Source: Candidatus Uhrbacteria bacterium (GTDB lineage Bacteria > Patescibacteriota > Patescibacteriia > 2-12-FULL-60-25). From it: a stretch of DNA of 64,000 nucleotides. The position numbers and the translations under genes were made by a program. The DNA lies in the NCBI GenBank assembly GCA_016222815.1, contig JACRQE010000002.1:62001-126000 (forward strand). The letters run 5' to 3'. Under the pieces are notes generated by a model that was not told the origin of the DNA, ran no database searches, and was given only the letters and a program-made list of their open reading frames with translations. Below, piece after piece: positions 1 to 7,761 of this stretch (position 1 is its first letter; every line of letters starts with the position of its first letter).

Positions 1-704
1 CGCCCGACTTCGTGATCGGCAACGTGGAGAATCTGTCGCACGGCCGCGGCATCTCGGCCAAGACGCTGGTGGAGCTGGATGCCCTCGGATTCGACGCTTA
101 TACCTCGGGCAATCATGTTTGGGAAAATGAAGCCGGACTGGCGTGTTTTTCGGATGCGAGATGGAAAGACAGATTGGTGCGGCCGGCCAACATCTTTCCC
201 CACTATCCGGGACGGGGGTTCATGCCCATCATAAAAGGAGACAAGGCATTCTTGCTCGTCAACCTTTCAGGGCAGTTGTTCATGAAGGGAGAGGGAGAAT
301 CTTTGTTCAAGGTCTTTGACCGGATCGCCAAGGAGAGACCGGAACTACCCATCCTGGTTGACCTGCATGCCGAGGCCACGAGCGAAAAGGAGGCATTCAG
401 CCATTACGTGGACGGCAGAGCCCTGGCGGTCTTAGGCACCCACACCCATGTACCGACCGCAGACGCCAAAATCCTGGATGGAGGCACGGCCTACATTACA
501 GACGTGGGAAGGTCCGGGGGTTACGATTCAGTGGTTGGATTCGAGAAAAATGCGGCTGTTAAGCGGTTTTTGGAGACTGATGAGAAGGCTTACGACCCCA
601 CGCCAAAGGGCAGGATTGAGGTCAATGCCGTGCTCCTGACCGCTGACCTTGACACCGGACGCGCCCTGGGACTTGACCATATCCGTAAAATTCTTGATAA
701 TTAA
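1..704 (+). CDS. ymdB: YmdB-family metallophosphoesterase, 5' partial
   Basis: The frame is open from the window edge. The first visible residues, PDFVIGNVENLSHGRG, match an internal stretch of the TIGR00282/YmdB family (DFVIxNxEN followed by GNHxW). About 35 N-terminal residues carrying the first metal ligand should therefore lie outside the window, and the in-frame GTG at 12 is not the start. The metal-binding motifs GNHVW, LVDLHAE and GTHTHVPTAD are all present. Characterised family members are cytosolic phosphodiesterases acting on cyclic nucleotides and have been linked to RNA turnover regulation. The gene ends at TAA 702-704, about 100 bases before the HU gene. Confidence 0.85.
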   Translation, partial: PDFVIGNVENLSHGRGISAKTLVELDALGFDAYTSGNHVWENEAGLACFSDARWKDRLVRPANIFPHYPGRGFMPIIKGDKAFLLVNLSGQLFMKGEGESLFKVFDRIAKERPELPILVDLHAEATSEKEAFSHYVDGRALAVLGTHTHVPTADAKILDGGTAYITDVGRSGGYDSVVGFEKNAAVKRFLETDEKAYDPTPKGRIEVNAVLLTADLDTGRALGLDHIRKILDN

Positions 705-808
705 GCGCTTTTCAGGTATCATATTGGCGTTAAGTTATTATTATCGTCCGTGAAGTTAGTGCGTTCCGTCGTCAGATGGTCCGCCCCAAACTCCACGATT
801 CACGATCT

Positions 809-1144
809 ATGAACAAAGCAGAACTCATTTCTTACTTAGCCGAGAAAGTCGGCGTAACCAAGAAGCAGGCCGAGGACATGGTCGAGGCATTCGTCGAGGT
901 CGTAACCAATACGCTCAAATCGGGCGGAGAGGTCACGATCGCGGGCTTCGGCTCATTCATGGCCAAGACGCGTAAAGGCCGCACGGGCGTGAATCCGCAG
1001 AACACGTCGCAGAAGATCGAAATCCCATCGGTCACGGTGCCCAAGTTCAAGGCTGGCAAAGGCCTGAAGGATGCCCTGAAACGCATCCAGATGCCGTCTG
1101 CCGCTCCGGCCGAGGCGCCGGCGCAAGCAGAGCCACAGGCGTAA
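809..1144 (+). CDS. hup: HU-family DNA-binding protein
   Basis: A small basic nucleoid protein of 111 residues. The sequence starts MNKAELI at 809, the canonical HU start; the longer frame beginning at 776 adds 11 residues unlike HU. The core GFGSFMAKTRKGRTGVNP carries the DNA-wrapping beta arm, followed by the usual IPSVTVPKFKAGKGLKDAL end. The last 18 residues form an Ala/Pro/Glu-rich tail that bacterial HU usually lacks. A strong hairpin terminator follows at 1156, so the gene is probably monocistronic. Confidence 0.93.
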   Translation: MNKAELISYLAEKVGVTKKQAEDMVEAFVEVVTNTLKSGGEVTIAGFGSFMAKTRKGRTGVNPQNTSQKIEIPSVTVPKFKAGKGLKDALKRIQMPSAAPAEAPAQAEPQA

Positions 1145-1155
1145 GATCAGAACAT

Positions 1156-1187
1156 AAAACCACCCCGGTTTCCACTGGGGTGGTTTT
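1156..1187 (+). terminator. Rho-independent terminator after HU
   Basis: A perfect 11-bp stem (aaaaccacccc / ggggtggtttt) ends in four T residues. Confidence 0.8.
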
Positions 1188-1196
1188 GATTTGTGC

Positions 1197-1202
1197 TATC
1201 CT
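1197..1202 (+). promoter_or_regulatory. Extended -10 element of pilT
   Basis: TGC precedes TATCCT, and the pilT ATG is only 11 bases downstream with no Shine-Dalgarno. Transcription from here would give a leader of a few bases at most. Confidence 0.5.
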
Positions 1203-1213
1203 ATGTTTGAAAT

Positions 1214-2269
1214 ATGCCGAACGAAACTTTGTTGCTTGACCAGATTTTCGCCCAAGCCGTGGCTCTCGGCGCGTCAGATGTCCATCTTGCGATGGGTTCG
1301 ACGCCGGTTTTCCGGATAACCGGCAACCTGCAGAAAGGCGAAGGACAACCGGTGACGCGAGAGCTGCTCATCCAAGACCTGCAGAAGATTTTACAGCCCG
1401 AGACTTTCAAACGCTTCACGGTGGACAAACTGGATGCTGACTTCTCGCATTCACTACCGACCAAAGAAAGGTTCCGCGTGGATGTTTATTGGAAGATGGG
1501 CCAGCCGGCATTGGCGGCGCGCTACATCCCGGCGCGCATCCCGACGCTGGAAGAGCTGGATGTGCCGGATGCGGTGTATGATTTCGTTGGCTTGTCGAAC
1601 GGCATCGTGCTCGTGACCGGCCCGACCGGAGCCGGTAAATCCACTTTGCTCGCGGCCATGATAGAGCACATCAACCAAACGGAAAGCGACCATGTCATAA
1701 CGCTCGAGGACCCGGTGGAATTCATGTACGAACCCAAGATGTGCCTGATTTCGCAGCGCGAACTGGGCATAGATTTCCCGGATTTCGCGGCCGGCCTCAA
1801 ACACGTGTTCCGCCAGGATCCGGACGTGGTCTTGATTGGAGAGATGCGCGATCCGGAAACCATCATCACTGCGCTGACCCTGGCCGAGACCGGACATCTT
1901 GTATTCGCGACGTTGCACACCAACGGCGCTGCTTCGACCGTGGAGCGGCTCATCAACTCATTCCCGGCCGTGCAACAACAGCAGATCAGGCTCCAACTCT
2001 CGCTTGTCCTGAAGGCAGTCCTGTCACAGCTCCTCCTGCCGACCGTGGACGGGAAACAGGTCGCGGCGCGTGAAGTCATGATCAACACCGCGGCCGTAAG
2101 CAACATCATCCGCGAAGGCAAAACCGAACAACTGCAGAATGTCATTTTCTCCTCGTCCGCCGACAAGATGATGGATTTGGATCAGGAGCTGTCTTCGCTC
2201 CTCGAGGAAGGAAAAATCACGCAGGAAACGGCGTACGATTACGCCAGAGCCAAGAAGAAGTTCATGTGA
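1214..2269 (+). CDS. pilT: PilT-family type IV pilus retraction ATPase
   Basis: A 351-residue cytosolic hexameric ATPase, close to the usual PilT length. It has the N-terminal PAS-like domain (ALGASDVHL), Walker A GPTGAGKST at about 136-144, Walker B DVVLIGEMRD at about 204-213, and the His box LHTNGA at about 234-239. PilT powers pilus retraction for twitching, adhesion and DNA uptake. Type IV pilus genes are commonly retained in CPR genomes and may serve host attachment; that role is inferred. No other pilus gene is in the window. The start is ATG at 1214, shortly after an extended -10. Confidence 0.93.
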   Translation: MPNETLLLDQIFAQAVALGASDVHLAMGSTPVFRITGNLQKGEGQPVTRELLIQDLQKILQPETFKRFTVDKLDADFSHSLPTKERFRVDVYWKMGQPALAARYIPARIPTLEELDVPDAVYDFVGLSNGIVLVTGPTGAGKSTLLAAMIEHINQTESDHVITLEDPVEFMYEPKMCLISQRELGIDFPDFAAGLKHVFRQDPDVVLIGEMRDPETIITALTLAETGHLVFATLHTNGAASTVERLINSFPAVQQQQIRLQLSLVLKAVLSQLLLPTVDGKQVAAREVMINTAAVSNIIREGKTEQLQNVIFSSSADKMMDLDQELSSLLEEGKITQETAYDYARAKKKFM

Positions 2270-2312
2270 GAAGAGATGTCAGAGGTCATATGTTAGATGT
2301 CAAAGATATTGT

Positions 2313-2337
2313 AAGGCGCGAGGAATCGCGCCTTTTT
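2313..2337 (+). terminator. Terminator after pilT
   Basis: The stem aaggcgcga / tcgcgcctt is followed by a T run. The next gene starts 35 bases later. Confidence 0.7.
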
Positions 2338-2371
2338 GATTAAATTCACGAGGCTTGCTAAGGTCTCAAGC

Positions 2372-2902
2372 ATGGCAAAAATACGCACTTTGTCGAGTGA
2401 GACCGTCCATTCAAATCCCTGGTTCCGCGTTCGCCACGATAGAACCGAACTGCCTGACGGTAGCAACGGGAATTACTTCGTGATCGAACGCGAGCCCTAC
2501 TGCCTCATCGTCGCCGAACACGACAACCGCTTCATGCTGATTGAGGAGGATCGCTACACATCAGGAACGCGCGTCCTGGATTTCCCGGGAGGCTGGATCG
2601 AGCCGGGTGAGGAACCCGGTAAAGCCGCACTGCGCGAGCTCGAAGAGGAAGCCGGGTATCGGGCGGAAGCGCTTCGGCTCCTGACAGCGCCTTATGCGTC
2701 CATCGGCTACAGCAAGGCACGGTGCTACATCTACACCGTAACCGGTAAGCTCGAGCGGGTAGGCCAAAAGCTGGAAGCATCGGAGGAAGGACTCAAGGTG
2801 CTCTGGATGACGCGCCAAGAGATTGCGGAACGGCTTGCCAGGGTTCCGGAGTCGTCAGGCGATGTCCTGAAATGCCTCGCGGCCTACGACATGTTCCGCT
2901 GA
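2372..2902 (+). CDS. Nudix hydrolase, ADP-ribose pyrophosphatase-like
   Basis: A 176-residue protein with a complete Nudix box: GWIEPGEEPG followed by REL-EEEAGY, fitting GX5EX7REUXEEXGU. The N-terminal strand region (SNPWFRVRHDR then ELPDGSNGNYFVIER) is typical of the ADP-ribose/sugar-nucleotide pyrophosphatase subgroup. Likely a cytosolic hydrolase of nucleoside diphosphate derivatives; substrate unproven. ATG 2372 is preferred over the upstream TTG at 2336, which overlaps the pilT terminator. Confidence 0.85.
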   Translation: MAKIRTLSSETVHSNPWFRVRHDRTELPDGSNGNYFVIEREPYCLIVAEHDNRFMLIEEDRYTSGTRVLDFPGGWIEPGEEPGKAALRELEEEAGYRAEALRLLTAPYASIGYSKARCYIYTVTGKLERVGQKLEASEEGLKVLWMTRQEIAERLARVPESSGDVLKCLAAYDMFR

Positions 2903-2906
2903 AAAC

Positions 2907-2929
2907 AAGACCCGCAACTCGCGGGTCTT
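2907..2929. terminator. Bidirectional terminator
   Basis: The stem aagacccgc / gcgggtctt lies between the convergent Nudix and methyltransferase genes, with T-rich sequence on both sides. Confidence 0.7.
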
Positions 2930-3680
2930 ATCTTATTTTTTTCTTGGCGACCACGACTAAATTTTTTCCTTCGAGGATTTTAACCTCGCCTTGGTTGTCC
3001 CAGGCTTCGCATTTTTGGACATCCCATGTTTTCGGATCAAAGAGCGTCTTCAATTCCTTGAGGGTGAAAGCGTGGACATACCGATGCGTATCCGCGCCTT
3101 CGGCTTTCCACGAGACCCAGACATCTCCCCAACCTCCACCGCGGACCATGGGGATGCGCAGCCAGGCGGCGATGAGGATTTTGAGGCGTTCGAACAACGG
3201 TTTGTTTTTGAAAAACCTGGGGCTGCGCGGGTTCCAGACGGTCAGGACGAGTGTGCCACCGGGCTTGAGGATTCGCGCCAGCTCGTTGACCGCGTCCTGG
3301 CGGTTCTCCGGAGTCGGCAGATGGTGCAGGACGGCCAGGCAGGCGGCTGAATCAGCGACGGCGTCATCGAGGAATGTGTCCGGAAAGCCGCCGGCCAGGA
3401 TTTCCTTGTTGGGACGTTGTGCGAGCAATGCTTGGGCAGCGTCACGGAGCTTGGAGGATGGTTCGACGGCGATATATCTGACGTTGTCTGGTATTTCGAG
3501 ACCCAGACGGCCATTGCCGGCGCCGATGTCAACGAGGATGTCGCCCGGTTTGACCGAGTCTTTGACCAATTTCATGACGCCCCACGGCGCGTGGCGCGTG
3601 GATGAGAAAGCGGCGCCGAATTCCTCGTAGAAATCCGCGACCGACCGCGAGAGCTTGTCGGATGGGGCGTTTTGCTTCAT
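2928..3680 (-). CDS. Trm9-like SAM-dependent methyltransferase
   Basis: A 250-residue class I methyltransferase; start ATG at 3680. The N-terminus FYEEFGAAFSSTRHAPW closely follows the Trm9/ABH8 signature (VY..IA.HFS.TR..PW). SAM-binding motif I is VDIGAGNGRL, then LAVLHHLPTPENR, KPGGTLVLTVW, and a C-terminal HRYVHAFTLKEL and LVVVAKKK, again as in Trm9. In eukaryotes Trm9 methylates the carboxymethyl group at wobble uridine that Elongator/Elp3 installs. The gene is divergent from and overlaps the upstream region of elp3, which fits a shared role in U34 modification (inference). A generic methyltransferase remains possible. Confidence 0.75.
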   Translation of the reverse strand: MKQNAPSDKLSRSVADFYEEFGAAFSSTRHAPWGVMKLVKDSVKPGDILVDIGAGNGRLGLEIPDNVRYIAVEPSSKLRDAAQALLAQRPNKEILAGGFPDTFLDDAVADSAACLAVLHHLPTPENRQDAVNELARILKPGGTLVLTVWNPRSPRFFKNKPLFERLKILIAAWLRIPMVRGGGWGDVWVSWKAEGADTHRYVHAFTLKELKTLFDPKTWDVQKCEAWDNQGEVKILEGKNLVVVAKKKIR

Positions 3681-3717
3681 GCTAGAGGACACGTTAGCAT
3701 CCACAGAAGGAAATGTC

Positions 3718-5466
3718 ATGACACAACCCAAACCACCCGCCAGGCTCGTGCAAGACGCCATACTCAAGTTGGCGGTTTTGGAGATGCCGTCGCGGCAGAA
3801 CGTACAGAACGTGATGCGCCAAACATGTTCGGGTACTGATTTTAGATTCCCGAATTCGCAGGAGTTGTGGCTTGCCTATCGCGCATTGCTGACGAAAAAG
3901 AAGGTCAAGAAAAATGAGGCGCTCGAACGCGTCCTGCGGGTCAAGGATGTGAGGACCGACTCCGGAGTCGCGCCGATCACGGTACTGACCAAACCTTGGG
4001 CGTGCCCCGGGAAGTGCGTGTACTGCCCGACCGAAGCGCGCATGCCCAAGAGCTACATCTCGAGCGAACCGGCGGCGGCGCGCGCATTGTCGTTGGACTT
4101 CGACCCGTACGACCAAGTGACGCAACGCGTCGGGGCTTTGGAAAGGAACGGCCATGAAGCCAAGAAAATCGAACTCATAATCAAGGGCGGGACGTGGTCG
4201 AATTATCCGTGGAACTACCGCAAGTGGTTCATCAAGAGGTGTTTTGACGCGGCGAACCATCTGGGCAGTCGTACCGCGTACAACGTACAGCGTACCGGGT
4301 CTGAAGCACGCGGTACGCGGTACGAGGTACGGAAGCGGTATCCGACTCTAGTCGCAAGCCTGAAAGCGAATGAGACAGCCGGTTATCGCATCATCGGTTT
4401 GACCATCGAGACGCGGCCGGATTGGGTGAATGCCGAGGAGATAAAGAGGCTGCGTGAAATCGGTTGTACGCGGGTGGAGCTCGGGGTACAGACGCTGACG
4501 GACAAGATTTTGGAGATTACGAAGCGCGGACACAAAGTCGAGGACGTCATCCGCGCTACGGCCCTGCTCAAGACCGCGGGCTTCAAAGTCGATTACCACA
4601 TCCTTCCCGGCCAGCCCGGGTCAACGCCGAAACGAGACCTCGGAGATTTCCGCCGCGTGTTCGCAGATCCGGATTTTCGGCCGGACATGGTCAAACTTTA
4701 TCCGTGCGTAGTGATGAAAGGTTCTGAACTTTATAAGTGGAATGAGCGCGGGGACTTTAAACCGCTGGAAGGGAAAAAATTGCGTGAACTCCTGATCGAC
4801 ATGAAGACGCTGGTGCCGCGCTATTGCCGCATCTCGCGCATGATCCGCGACTTCCCGGCCAAGGACATCACATCGGGTACCAAAATCACGAATTTGCGCG
4901 ATGAAATCGCCCGCGATATGGAAAAACGCGGCTTAGCCTGCGTCTGTCTGCGCTGCAGAGAAGTCGGTCATGTCGCGTCCCTGAAAGGTTCGGGTTATGA
5001 CCTTAAAACTCGTCTGTTCGAGGAATGGTACGACAATGCCGGAGGACGGGAAGTATTCCTGTCCATCGAGGATAAGGAGCGCAAAGCGGTGTTCGCGTTT
5101 TTGAGATTGAGACTACCACTAATTCGTCGTCCTGAACGAAGCGAAGCGAAGTTGAAGGACCTTTATAAAGATCCCTCGACTGCACTCGGGACGACGCAAA
5201 TTTATGAAGACTTCCCCGTCCTCCGCGATTCCGCCATCGTGCGAGAGCTCCACACCTACGGCACGGCGCTGAATTTGAAACAGACGCGGAGCGACGCGGC
5301 CCAGCACAAAGGCTACGGCAAAATGCTGATGCTGGAAGCGGAGATGATCGCTAAGCGCGAAGGATACGTTAAAGTCGCGGTCATCAGCGGCATCGGCGTC
5401 AGGGAGTATTACAAAATGCTGGGGTACAGGCTGAAGGATACTTACATGGTGAAAAAAATCACTTAA
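3718..5466 (+). CDS. elp3: Elp3-like tRNA uridine(34) acetyltransferase / radical SAM enzyme
   Basis: A 582-residue protein. The radical SAM cluster is CPGKCVYC (Cys at about 96, 100 and 103). It is followed by Elp3 landmarks KIELIIKGGTW, GLTIETRPDW, RVELGVQT, VDYHILPGQPGS and FRPDMVKLYPC. The C-terminal GNAT domain has the acetyl-CoA loop QHKGYGKMLM and ends AVISGIGVREYYKMLGYRL as in Elp3. Elp3 makes cm5U34 in tRNA. ATG 3718 has AGAAGGA a few bases upstream. Two stretches (about residues 184-206 and 470-494) are translated dispersed repeats not expected in Elp3. Divergent from a Trm9-like gene. Confidence 0.9.
   Translation: MTQPKPPARLVQDAILKLAVLEMPSRQNVQNVMRQTCSGTDFRFPNSQELWLAYRALLTKKKVKKNEALERVLRVKDVRTDSGVAPITVLTKPWACPGKCVYCPTEARMPKSYISSEPAAARALSLDFDPYDQVTQRVGALERNGHEAKKIELIIKGGTWSNYPWNYRKWFIKRCFDAANHLGSRTAYNVQRTGSEARGTRYEVRKRYPTLVASLKANETAGYRIIGLTIETRPDWVNAEEIKRLREIGCTRVELGVQTLTDKILEITKRGHKVEDVIRATALLKTAGFKVDYHILPGQPGSTPKRDLGDFRRVFADPDFRPDMVKLYPCVVMKGSELYKWNERGDFKPLEGKKLRELLIDMKTLVPRYCRISRMIRDFPAKDITSGTKITNLRDEIARDMEKRGLACVCLRCREVGHVASLKGSGYDLKTRLFEEWYDNAGGREVFLSIEDKERKAVFAFLRLRLPLIRRPERSEAKLKDLYKDPSTALGTTQIYEDFPVLRDSAIVRELHTYGTALNLKQTRSDAAQHKGYGKMLMLEAEMIAKREGYVKVAVISGIGVREYYKMLGYRLKDTYMVKKIT
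4270..4330 (+). repeat. GTAC-rich palindromic repeat translated inside elp3
   Basis: This stretch contains cgtaccgcgtac and a 23-base unit at 4303-4325 that recurs identically at 43915-43937 between the transketolase genes. A shorter relative is in the 5' end of ileS near 29008-29024. It reads in frame as RTAYNVQRTGSEARGTR in Elp3. Confidence 0.75.
5131..5195 (+). repeat. CTGAACGAAGCGAAG-type dispersed repeat inside elp3
   Basis: It reads in frame as RPERSEAKLKDLYKDPSTAL, the translation of a short hairpin repeat seen in many environmental bacterial genomes. It lies between the radical SAM and GNAT domains. Relatives with the core cttcgacaggctcagg occur at 52248 and 52398. Confidence 0.65.
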
Positions 5467-5497
5467 AAAACTCCCCGGTGTCCACCGGGGAGTTTTT
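5465..5497. terminator. Bidirectional terminator between elp3 and proS
   Basis: The stem aaaaaactccccggt / accggggagtttttt sits between the convergent genes with a T run on both strands. Confidence 0.85.
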
Positions 5498-6766
5498 TTA
5501 TTCTTTCGCGAATGCCTGCACCTCTTCCATCACATCCTGGAGCTTCACCAGCCGCGCTTCTTTCTCGGTGCGCTGTTTCCACTCGACCGAATCTTCTTTA
5601 AGGGTCTTCTCGGAGACAAGCACACGGAGCGGCATGCCGAGCAGGTCGGCATCGGCGAGTTTTTCGCCAGGTGAAGCATCACGGTCGTCCCAGATGACTT
5701 CAATCCCCTCCTTCTTCAAATCTTCGTATAGTGAGGCTGAAGTTTCGAGTATTTGAGCTTGGACATCTGCGTCCTTGGAGTTCAGGTTCACGATATGGAC
5801 TTGGAACGGCGCGACGGATTTGGGCCACATTATGCCGCGCTCGTCATGCATGGCCTCGACGACGGTGCCGACCAGGCGCGTGGTGCCGATACCGTAACAA
5901 CCCATGAGCGCGATCTTGCGTTCGCCATTTTCGTCGGTGAAAGCGACTTTGAAGGCGTCGGAATATTTGGTGCCGAGGTCGAAGATGTTGCCGACTTCCA
6001 CGCCTTTGACGGTCGAGAGGATGCCGCCGCAGTTCGGGCATTTGTCGCCGTCTTTGAGTGTCGCGACTTCGGAGTTTTGGGCGTAAGTGCAGTTGGGGCA
6101 GGCCAGGATGAGGTCTTCGCCGGCCGGGGTCACGACCTGGAACTCGTGCGAGACGTTCTTGGTGAAGATGCCGCCCGAGGCTTCGGCGACTTTGACGTCG
6201 AGACCGCAGCGCTGGAAGACGCGGATGTAGGCTTGGAGGACTTTCTGGTAATACTGCTCGAGATCTTCCTGCGTGGCGTGGAAGGAGTAGAGGTCCTTCA
6301 TGCCGAACTCGCGGCCGCGCAAGACGCCGGACTTGGCGCGTAGTTCGTCGCGGAACTTGGTCTGGATCTGGTAGACTGCGACCGGAAGGTCCTTATACGA
6401 TTTGATGAACGAACCCACGAGCGGAGTCACAAGCTCTTCGTGGCTGCAACCCAGGGCATAATCCTTGTCGGTTTGGCTGTGGAGCTTGAACAGGATATCG
6501 ACGTTGTCCCAGCGGCCCGTGGTCTCCCAATTCTCTTTGGGTTGGAGCGCGGACATGAGTATCTCTTGTCCGTCGATGGCGTTCATCTCTTCGCGGATGA
6601 TGTTCACGACCTTATTGAGGACGCGCAGACCCAGCGGCAGCCAGGAATAGACGCCGGCCATCTCTTGGTGCACGAACGAACCTTGGATCAAGTACTTGGC
6701 ATTTGCCGTATCCGCATCATGCGGAGCGGTCTTGGAGGTCTTGGCGAACAGTTTCGAGAGTTTCAT
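5498..6766 (-). CDS. proS: Prolyl-tRNA synthetase, short form without the INS editing domain
   Basis: Class II aminoacyl-tRNA synthetase charging tRNA-Pro. Motifs seen include GVYSWLPLGLRVLNKV, TKFRDELRAKSGVLRGREF (motif 2), LLACPNCTY with a second CPNCGG, KGVEVGNIFDLGTKYSDAF, and a C-terminal anticodon-binding domain (VIWDDRDASPGEKLADADLLG). Its 422 residues are about 150 fewer than E. coli ProRS. The INS (YbaK-like) editing insertion is absent between motif 2 and the GNIFDLGTKYS segment, as in other short ProRS forms. Misacylated Ala-tRNA-Pro would then need a separate editing protein, none of which is visible here. Confidence 0.93.
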   Translation of the reverse strand: MKLSKLFAKTSKTAPHDADTANAKYLIQGSFVHQEMAGVYSWLPLGLRVLNKVVNIIREEMNAIDGQEILMSALQPKENWETTGRWDNVDILFKLHSQTDKDYALGCSHEELVTPLVGSFIKSYKDLPVAVYQIQTKFRDELRAKSGVLRGREFGMKDLYSFHATQEDLEQYYQKVLQAYIRVFQRCGLDVKVAEASGGIFTKNVSHEFQVVTPAGEDLILACPNCTYAQNSEVATLKDGDKCPNCGGILSTVKGVEVGNIFDLGTKYSDAFKVAFTDENGERKIALMGCYGIGTTRLVGTVVEAMHDERGIMWPKSVAPFQVHIVNLNSKDADVQAQILETSASLYEDLKKEGIEVIWDDRDASPGEKLADADLLGMPLRVLVSEKTLKEDSVEWKQRTEKEARLVKLQDVMEEVQAFAKE

Positions 6767-6885
6767 AATTCGCAGGAACTGTAGCTAAATCGGGTGATTT
6801 TGTAAACCTCGATTGACGCCGATAATCAGCATGCCCCATACTTGAACTTTGAACAGAACGCCCGAAAGATATATCACCCAATCAT

Positions 6886-7413
6886 ATGGATCCTAAACAT
6901 GACAATCCTTTCTCGACTTTGGAGACAGGCGGAATCAGCGAAACAAGGTTCAATGAGGCTGTGATGGGTATGCTGCATCTTAAGCACGACAACCCGGAAA
7001 CTTTCGAGCGGTACGTCACCCAACTACAGGAACGAATCAACGGCGGCACTCCGCCTCTGAAAAAATTTCGCGAGTGGCCAACCGCTGATCTCCAAAGATT
7101 ATTGCGCACACTCGAAGAAGTCGAAAGACTGTCGCGTATCAGCGGCACTCGTGAATCCGCCAGAGGCGCACCAACGCACACGAGCGAAACCATACACGCA
7201 GCCGAAAGCGTAGGCTTGGAAGAAATCGTGAAGAAAGCCGACTATCTGCGGCAGCGAAAGGCAATCAACCCCAGAGAATTCCGTCTCAGCATCCAAGAAA
7301 TCCAGGAAATGGCAGAGGGAGGAAATCCGCAAAACATAAGGCAATTCTACAAGGGATGGACCAACGAAAATTTCACGAGATTGCTTGAAGAGCTGGCTGA
7401 TGAAATAGATTAA
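6886..7413 (+). CDS. Hypothetical protein with internal duplication
   Basis: 175 residues, charged, soluble and helical in appearance; not recognised. Residues about 24-81 and 120-175 look like two copies of one module. The first ends INGGTPPLKKFREWPT then LQRLLRTLEEVE; the second ends AEGGNPQNIRQFYKGWTN then FTRLLEELADEI. No signal peptide or membrane segment is visible. It lies between the divergent proS promoter region and a hairpin at 7423, so it is probably monocistronic. Confidence 0.7.
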   Translation: MDPKHDNPFSTLETGGISETRFNEAVMGMLHLKHDNPETFERYVTQLQERINGGTPPLKKFREWPTADLQRLLRTLEEVERLSRISGTRESARGAPTHTSETIHAAESVGLEEIVKKADYLRQRKAINPREFRLSIQEIQEMAEGGNPQNIRQFYKGWTNENFTRLLEELADEID

Positions 7414-7422
7414 TAAAATTCA

Positions 7423-7452
7423 AAGCCCCAGCCGTGAGAGTTGCTGGGGCTT
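7423..7452. terminator. Convergent hairpin
   Basis: The stem aagccccagc / gctggggctt lies between a plus-strand and a minus-strand gene. The T run is weak. Confidence 0.55.
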
Positions 7453-7461
7453 GGAGAGACT

Positions 7462-7740
7462 TCAGACCGACAGGCCGCGCTTTTTCCGATTCTTCACTTC
7501 GATGGGCGGTTTCAAACCGCGACGCATGTAGCGGCTGTAGCAGGGCATGCAGAACTGGCAAGGCAGGACCGTATAGCTGGAGATGACGGTGTTGCAGATT
7601 GTGCCGTCATCCTTGAGGGCTGTACATTTCAATCCAGCGAACCTCGACTTCGACCGGTCCGTTTTTTCGGCGACGGCCGCAACCACGAGTCTGCCGGTAA
7701 AAAGATTGGAGGCGATACCCGAATGGTCTCCAGATGACAT
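7462..7740 (-). CDS. Small zinc-ribbon-like hypothetical protein
   Basis: 92 residues. Cysteines fall in the pattern RFAGLKCTALKDDGTICNT, then CQFC and CYSRYMRRG, suggesting a Zn site. The start at 7740 is supported by GGGAGAAG just upstream. It lies 21 bases after the 7762-8280 gene on the same strand and shares its core motif (FAGxKCxAxKxDG...C...IS...C..C...R), so the two are probably a paralogous pair in one operon. Function unknown. Confidence 0.65.
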   Translation of the reverse strand: MSSGDHSGIASNLFTGRLVVAAVAEKTDRSKSRFAGLKCTALKDDGTICNTVISSYTVLPCQFCMPCYSRYMRRGLKPPIEVKNRKKRGLSV

Positions 7741-7761
7741 CGCTTCTCCCGTGGCTGAACT

